62,642 nt of DNA from a virus. A model generated the notes under the pieces. It saw nothing but the letters and a program-made list of their open reading frames with translations. It was not told the DNA's origin and ran no database searches. Position numbers and translations under genes: made by a program. Of this stretch, positions 60,111-62,642 are shown piece after piece. The first letter of the stretch is position 1, and every line of letters begins with the position of its first letter. The DNA is taken from positions 1-62,642 of IMG/VR virus record IMGVR_UViG_3300046007_010469. One strand, given 5' to 3'.

Positions 60111-60473
60111 TTAACCAGCGCTACGAGTGATGAAGTTGACTCGAACCTTCTTAGGGTTGAAGTACTTACGAATGAGATCCTCTGCAATCTTCACATCAAC
60201 AGTCTTACAAGAGAAGATGTCAATGTAGGCATCACCATTTATATCGACAAAGTGGGCAGTAATGCTGCTAGTCTCAATCAACTGAGTAGCGGTAATACCA
60301 GCTTTATCCGGCTCGTGAGTAGCAAAGTGTTGGATTTGCGGCTCTCCGAATGCTATCATGTCGATAGCCGGGACGAGTTCTTTAATAAAATTATAAACGT
60401 TTTCTTCACTTGTGACTTTTTCGATATCGCAAGCAGCGCAATCAAACATTGCGTGGTATCCCCAGTATGACAT
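60111..60473 (-). CDS. speD: S-adenosylmethionine decarboxylase-like (SpeD) protein
   Basis: 120 residues. YHAMFDCAACDIEKV start and LIETSSITAHFVDINGDAYI with DIFSCK match phage and bacterial SpeD, where a Ser in the E-S-x segment becomes the pyruvoyl group after self-cleavage; here ETSSI keeps the Ser but not the usual His after it. It would supply decarboxylated SAM for polyamines. Known in T4-like cyanophages. Confidence 0.75.
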   Translation of the reverse strand: MSYWGYHAMFDCAACDIEKVTSEENVYNFIKELVPAIDMIAFGEPQIQHFATHEPDKAGITATQLIETSSITAHFVDINGDAYIDIFSCKTVDVKIAEDLIRKYFNPKKVRVNFITRSAG

Positions 60474-60474
60474 A

Positions 60475-60675
60475 TTAAATACTCCTAAGTTGTTTTAAAT
60501 TCCACGCTTCTTCAAACCCATCCTCGTGGTAGACGGCTTCGTGATTACCCCATAGCCTAAAAAAATAGGACTTATGCATATCAACGATAGATTGTTCACT
60601 CCAGCTATCAGGAATTAGATGGCCTTTTACAATCCAGTGTAGGCGATTAGCTTCTTTTAGTTCTTCTGTACTCAT
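60475..60675 (-). CDS. Small protein, unknown function
   Basis: 66 residues, LHWIVKGHLIPDSWSEQSIV and YHEDGFEEAWNLKQL. Starts below TTGACA-N17-TAATAT. Unknown function. Confidence 0.55.
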   Translation of the reverse strand: MSTEELKEANRLHWIVKGHLIPDSWSEQSIVDMHKSYFFRLWGNHEAVYHEDGFEEAWNLKQLRSI

Positions 60676-60680
60676 AGCTT

Positions 60681-60709
60681 ATATTAACACAAGTAGAGTT
60701 CTGTGTCAA
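60681..60709 (-). promoter_or_regulatory. Promoter TTGACA-N17-TAATAT
   Basis: -35 60709-60704, -10 60686-60681. Confidence 0.65.
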
Positions 60710-60724
60710 ACAAAAAATTAAAAG

Positions 60725-60801
60725 TGGTGCCCCAGGAGAGATTCGAACTCCCGACTTTCGGTTTACAAAACCGCTACTCTGGCCAGCTGAGTTACTAGGG
60801 C
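60725..60801 (-). tRNA. tRNA-Thr(TGT)
   Basis: Anticodon arm GCGGT-TTTGTAA-ACCGA, acceptor GCCCTAG with 3' CTGGGGC, CCA encoded. Confidence 0.9.
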
Positions 60802-60808
60802 AAAATTA

Positions 60809-60883
60809 TGGTAGGAGCATAAGGAATTGAACCTCATCTTTAAGCGTTATGAGCGCCACGTGCAACCTTCACACCCTACTCCC
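60809..60883 (-). tRNA. tRNA with CAT anticodon beside a homing endonuclease
   Basis: Acceptor GGGAGTA/TGCTCCT, anticodon arm TGGCG-CTCATAA-CGCTT (one mismatch, one wobble), T-arm TGAGG-TTCAATT-CCTTA, CCA encoded. Its first 15 nt are also the last codons of the HNH gene. Confidence 0.75.
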
Positions 60884-61495
60884 TTTACTAACGTTACAAC
60901 TTCTGCATAATAATTGAATGTTATCTACAGTAGTTGTTCCCCCTTTAGAAAAAGGGATAATATGGTCTAAATGTAAATTTTGACCATAATCAATGTTGTG
61001 GTCTAAATTATCGTAACCACAATATACACATTTGTTACCGAACTTATTAAAAATAAACTCTATTTCTGATTGAGATAAGCTTCTGTCTAACTTTCTATCT
61101 CTTTTTCGCACTCTAGAATTTTGAGCTTCTGGAGTTCTGTCATAGTAATTTTTTTGCTCTTTATTGTGACAAACTCTACAAGACCCCATAAGTCCGTCTA
61201 AATTTGTATTATTAACGCCAAAATCACTTATATCTTTTACGCAATCACATTTTTTACAATACTTTTTATTTATAGATCGTAAAAGGTACGATATAAAATT
61301 TTGTCTATCTCTTCTATCTGGAAATAACTTTTTTACTAGACTAGTAGTTTTTGTCGGGCTTAGAACTAAGTTATCTGACAATTTTCCCGGTTGTAGCAAC
61401 GCTTCAACAAATAAAAGTTTAGAAAACGGCATATCTAAAAAACAAATGTTTTCTAGTGCTAACAATAAATGTTTTTTTAGCTCAGCCTCATTCAT
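60869..61495 (-). CDS. HNH homing endonuclease inserted at a tRNA
   Basis: 208 residues. Zinc ribbon (CKKCDCVKDISDFG ... CRVCHNKEQK, ~79-115) and HNH core CVYCGYDNLDHNIDYGQNLH, LDHIIPFSKGG and CRSCNVSKG at the C-terminus. Strongly AT-rich codons. The final codons (KGSRV) run into a tRNA, and a tRNA 5' half lies 12 nt above the start codon, so it appears to have landed in a tRNA gene. Confidence 0.85.
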   Translation of the reverse strand: MNEAELKKHLLLALENICFLDMPFSKLLFVEALLQPGKLSDNLVLSPTKTTSLVKKLFPDRRDRQNFISYLLRSINKKYCKKCDCVKDISDFGVNNTNLDGLMGSCRVCHNKEQKNYYDRTPEAQNSRVRKRDRKLDRSLSQSEIEFIFNKFGNKCVYCGYDNLDHNIDYGQNLHLDHIIPFSKGGTTTVDNIQLLCRSCNVSKGSRV

Positions 61496-61506
61496 GGTAT
61501 ATTTTT

Positions 61507-61538
61507 ACGCTCTGCATTAACCGTTATGCTACAGGCCC
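61507..61538 (-). pseudogene. Orphan tRNA 5' half
   Basis: GGGCCTG-TA-GCAT-AACGGTTA-ATGC-A-GAGCG: acceptor strand, complete D-arm and 5' anticodon strand of a tRNA, then the match stops and the HNH gene begins. GAGCG would pair with CGCTT of the tRNA beyond the HNH gene. Confidence 0.6.
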
Positions 61539-61685
61539 TCATTTACTTTTTAGTTCATAGAGACGGTCTGGTATCCAACGCATTACAGACAGCTCATCGT
61601 CAGTTGGATCTTTTAGAGTTTTTAAATATTGCAACGTGAGTTGCAATCCAGCGATTTCAGCATAGTCTAAACTAGTTTTGCACAT
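61539..61685 (-). CDS. 48-residue protein
   Basis: MCKTSLDYAEIAGLQLTLQY then LKTLKDPTDDELSVMRWIPD. AGAGAGGTTTAA is a good ribosome site. Its stop overlaps the orphan tRNA half. Helical; unknown function. Confidence 0.55.
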   Translation of the reverse strand: MCKTSLDYAEIAGLQLTLQYLKTLKDPTDDELSVMRWIPDRLYELKSK

Positions 61686-61701
61686 TTAAACCTCTCTAAA
61701 A

Positions 61702-61795
61702 TGGTAGTCCTGGTAGGATTCGAACCTACGACGCTCTCTAATCTGGAGACGATGCCGAGTATAAGCCGGGTGTTTTACCACTAAACTACAGGACC
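61702..61795 (-). tRNA. tRNA with TAT anticodon and long variable arm (Ile?)
   Basis: Acceptor GGTCCTG/CAGGACT, D-arm GTTT/AAAC, anticodon loop CTTATAC on a 4-bp stem (C-C mismatch at the base), ~24-nt variable arm, T-arm GTAGG-TTCGAAT-CCTAC, CCA encoded. A long variable arm does not suit Ile, so the identity is unsure. Confidence 0.7.
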
Positions 61796-61800
61796 GAATT

Positions 61801-61883
61801 TGGTGCCCGCAGCCGGACTCGAACCGGCACGCACCAGCGAGGGTTTTTAAGACCCTTGTGTCTACCTATTCCACCATGCGGGC
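61801..61883 (-). tRNA. tRNA-Leu(TAA)
   Basis: Anticodon loop CTTAAAA, long variable arm, acceptor GCCCGCA/TGCGGGC, CCA encoded. Confidence 0.95.
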
Positions 61884-61890
61884 TAATTAT

Positions 61891-62642
61891 TTAGATAAAA
61901 TCCAGTAAAGACGATTTTATGTATATATTAGAAACATCAATAAATATACACTTACGATTTAATGTTTTATTTATCTCTATCTTTTCTTTAGTAGTCTCTG
62001 GTCTTAAACCTCCATTTAACTCAATATATAAGTCTAAAGAAGGTATATACCAATCATAGTATTTATTATAAGGTTTTGGATACTTAGGCTCTATTTCATA
62101 TTCGTATTTTTTATATAGATATGTATCTGCAAAATAAGCTTCATGCTTACTTCTATATAATCGGCCATCTAATCCGTAAGTATCTATACCAAATCCGTTT
62201 TGAATATTTGGTACAAAACCAGCAGCTTTTATGGCATTATTCCAAGAACCAAATTTTTCTTCAAAATTTGTATAATTAGGTTTTGTATGTTTGAAATCTC
62301 TAGAAGATGGAATTTTACCGTGTTTTTGAACATAAGTTATCAGTAGGTCTAAAAGTTCTTGTTCTGTATAAAAAACTTTTTTAAATCTGAAAGTAGAGTC
62401 TAACAAACCGTATTTTTTACTTTTTCGAATATAGCCTCTATAAGCTTTTTTTAATAGTGGGTACTTGTTAAACAATTTTTCTATATCAGGTATGGTTGTT
62501 AAATCTTCTATTCTTAGAATACCATAATCAGTAGATATTATATATTCGTGAGAATTATTTAAGCACCTAGAAGTATGCCTAACAACCGCATTCCAAGATT
62601 CAAATTTTCCTGACTTTTTACTAGTTTTAGCATAACTATCTT
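61891..62642 (-). CDS. Homing-endonuclease-like protein (partial, N-terminus off the right edge)
   Basis: At least 250 residues; the frame is open to the window edge. Two copies of a homing-endonuclease-associated repeat (SGKFESWNAVVRH and HGKIPSSRDFKH...FGSWNNAIKAAG). The C-terminal nuclease-like part has YRSKHEAYFADTYLYKKYEY, YDWYIPSLDLYIELNGG and KCIFIDV, a PD-(D/E)xK-like order of E, D, E-x-N. Very AT-rich. Ends 8 nt before tRNA-Leu. Confidence 0.75.
   Translation of the reverse strand, partial: DSYAKTSKKSGKFESWNAVVRHTSRCLNNSHEYIISTDYGILRIEDLTTIPDIEKLFNKYPLLKKAYRGYIRKSKKYGLLDSTFRFKKVFYTEQELLDLLITYVQKHGKIPSSRDFKHTKPNYTNFEEKFGSWNNAIKAAGFVPNIQNGFGIDTYGLDGRLYRSKHEAYFADTYLYKKYEYEIEPKYPKPYNKYYDWYIPSLDLYIELNGGLRPETTKEKIEINKTLNRKCIFIDVSNIYIKSSLLDFI

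Overview
The window reads as part of a T4-superfamily myovirus genome from an alphaproteobacterial, probably marine, host. Phage signs are the tail-fibre and collagen-like virion proteins at the left end, a packaging-like gene, GH19 endolysin with overlapping spanins, dUTPase, dNMP-kinase-like and SpeD-like proteins, several HNH homing endonucleases, and about 26 tRNA genes. The alphaproteobacterial link rests on a permuted two-piece tmRNA with an ANDN-type tag, GTTC-N7-GTTC sites like the alphaproteobacterial LexA box, and PlcP/Agt-type lipid genes known from marine alphaproteobacteria. No close relative could be checked by search.

Layout. 0-2.6 kb (minus): virion genes. 2.8-16.5 kb: a GC-richer island of about 35 mostly tiny plus-strand genes, organised as repeated cassettes. 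Each cassette has a GC-rich stem-loop with arms like CAAGGGGTTAG / CTAAxCCCTTGA, then a promoter, then a start codon at an almost constant ~118 bp. The design recalls the promoter-early stem-loop (PeSL) modules of T-even phages. 16-17.5 kb: non-coding repeats (~104 bp x4 and 38 bp x4). 17.5-18.5 kb (plus): LamG-like adhesin and a small virion-like protein. 18.5-20.5 kb: HNH/AP2 endonuclease and small genes.

20.6-24.2 kb (minus) is a phosphate-starvation region: a small outer-membrane protein, PstS with a Pho-box-like promoter, and an Agt-like glycosyltransferase overlapping a PlcP-like phosphoesterase. In marine heterotrophs that pair swaps phospholipids for glycolipids. The split tmRNA lies just upstream. 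25-28.6 kb: small genes, an AbrB-like protein, PEP carboxykinase and a metallophosphoesterase. 28.7-32.1 kb: a BMP/PnrA-type nucleoside-binding protein preceded by a ~1.6-kb non-coding transcription unit with its own promoter and terminator, then tRNA-Met and a second non-coding transcript.

32-43.7 kb (minus): early/middle genes, the lysis genes and a DUF2828/VWA protein whose leader shares an RNA element with the 1.6-kb RNA. 43.9-51.6 kb (plus): one long operon with an NlpC/P60-like lipoprotein, small membrane proteins, CsgF, CsgG, two curlin-repeat proteins, a FecR-domain protein, a beta-rich protein and a CHASE2 adenylate cyclase. This is a phage-encoded type VIII (curli) secretion system with a cyclic-nucleotide module. 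51.6-62.6 kb (minus): a tRNA cluster interleaved with small genes, a GT2/NodB-like/NodS-like glycan-modification set, HAD and DUF1289 proteins, SpeD and homing endonucleases, one of which sits beside a broken tRNA half.

Together the accessory genes suggest a virus that keeps its host translating (tRNAs, tmRNA), fed with phosphate and nucleosides (PstS, PlcP-Agt, BMP), and remodels its surface (curli, glycans, outer-membrane protein). Most non-tRNA transcription units share one promoter form, TTGnnn-N17-TATATT.
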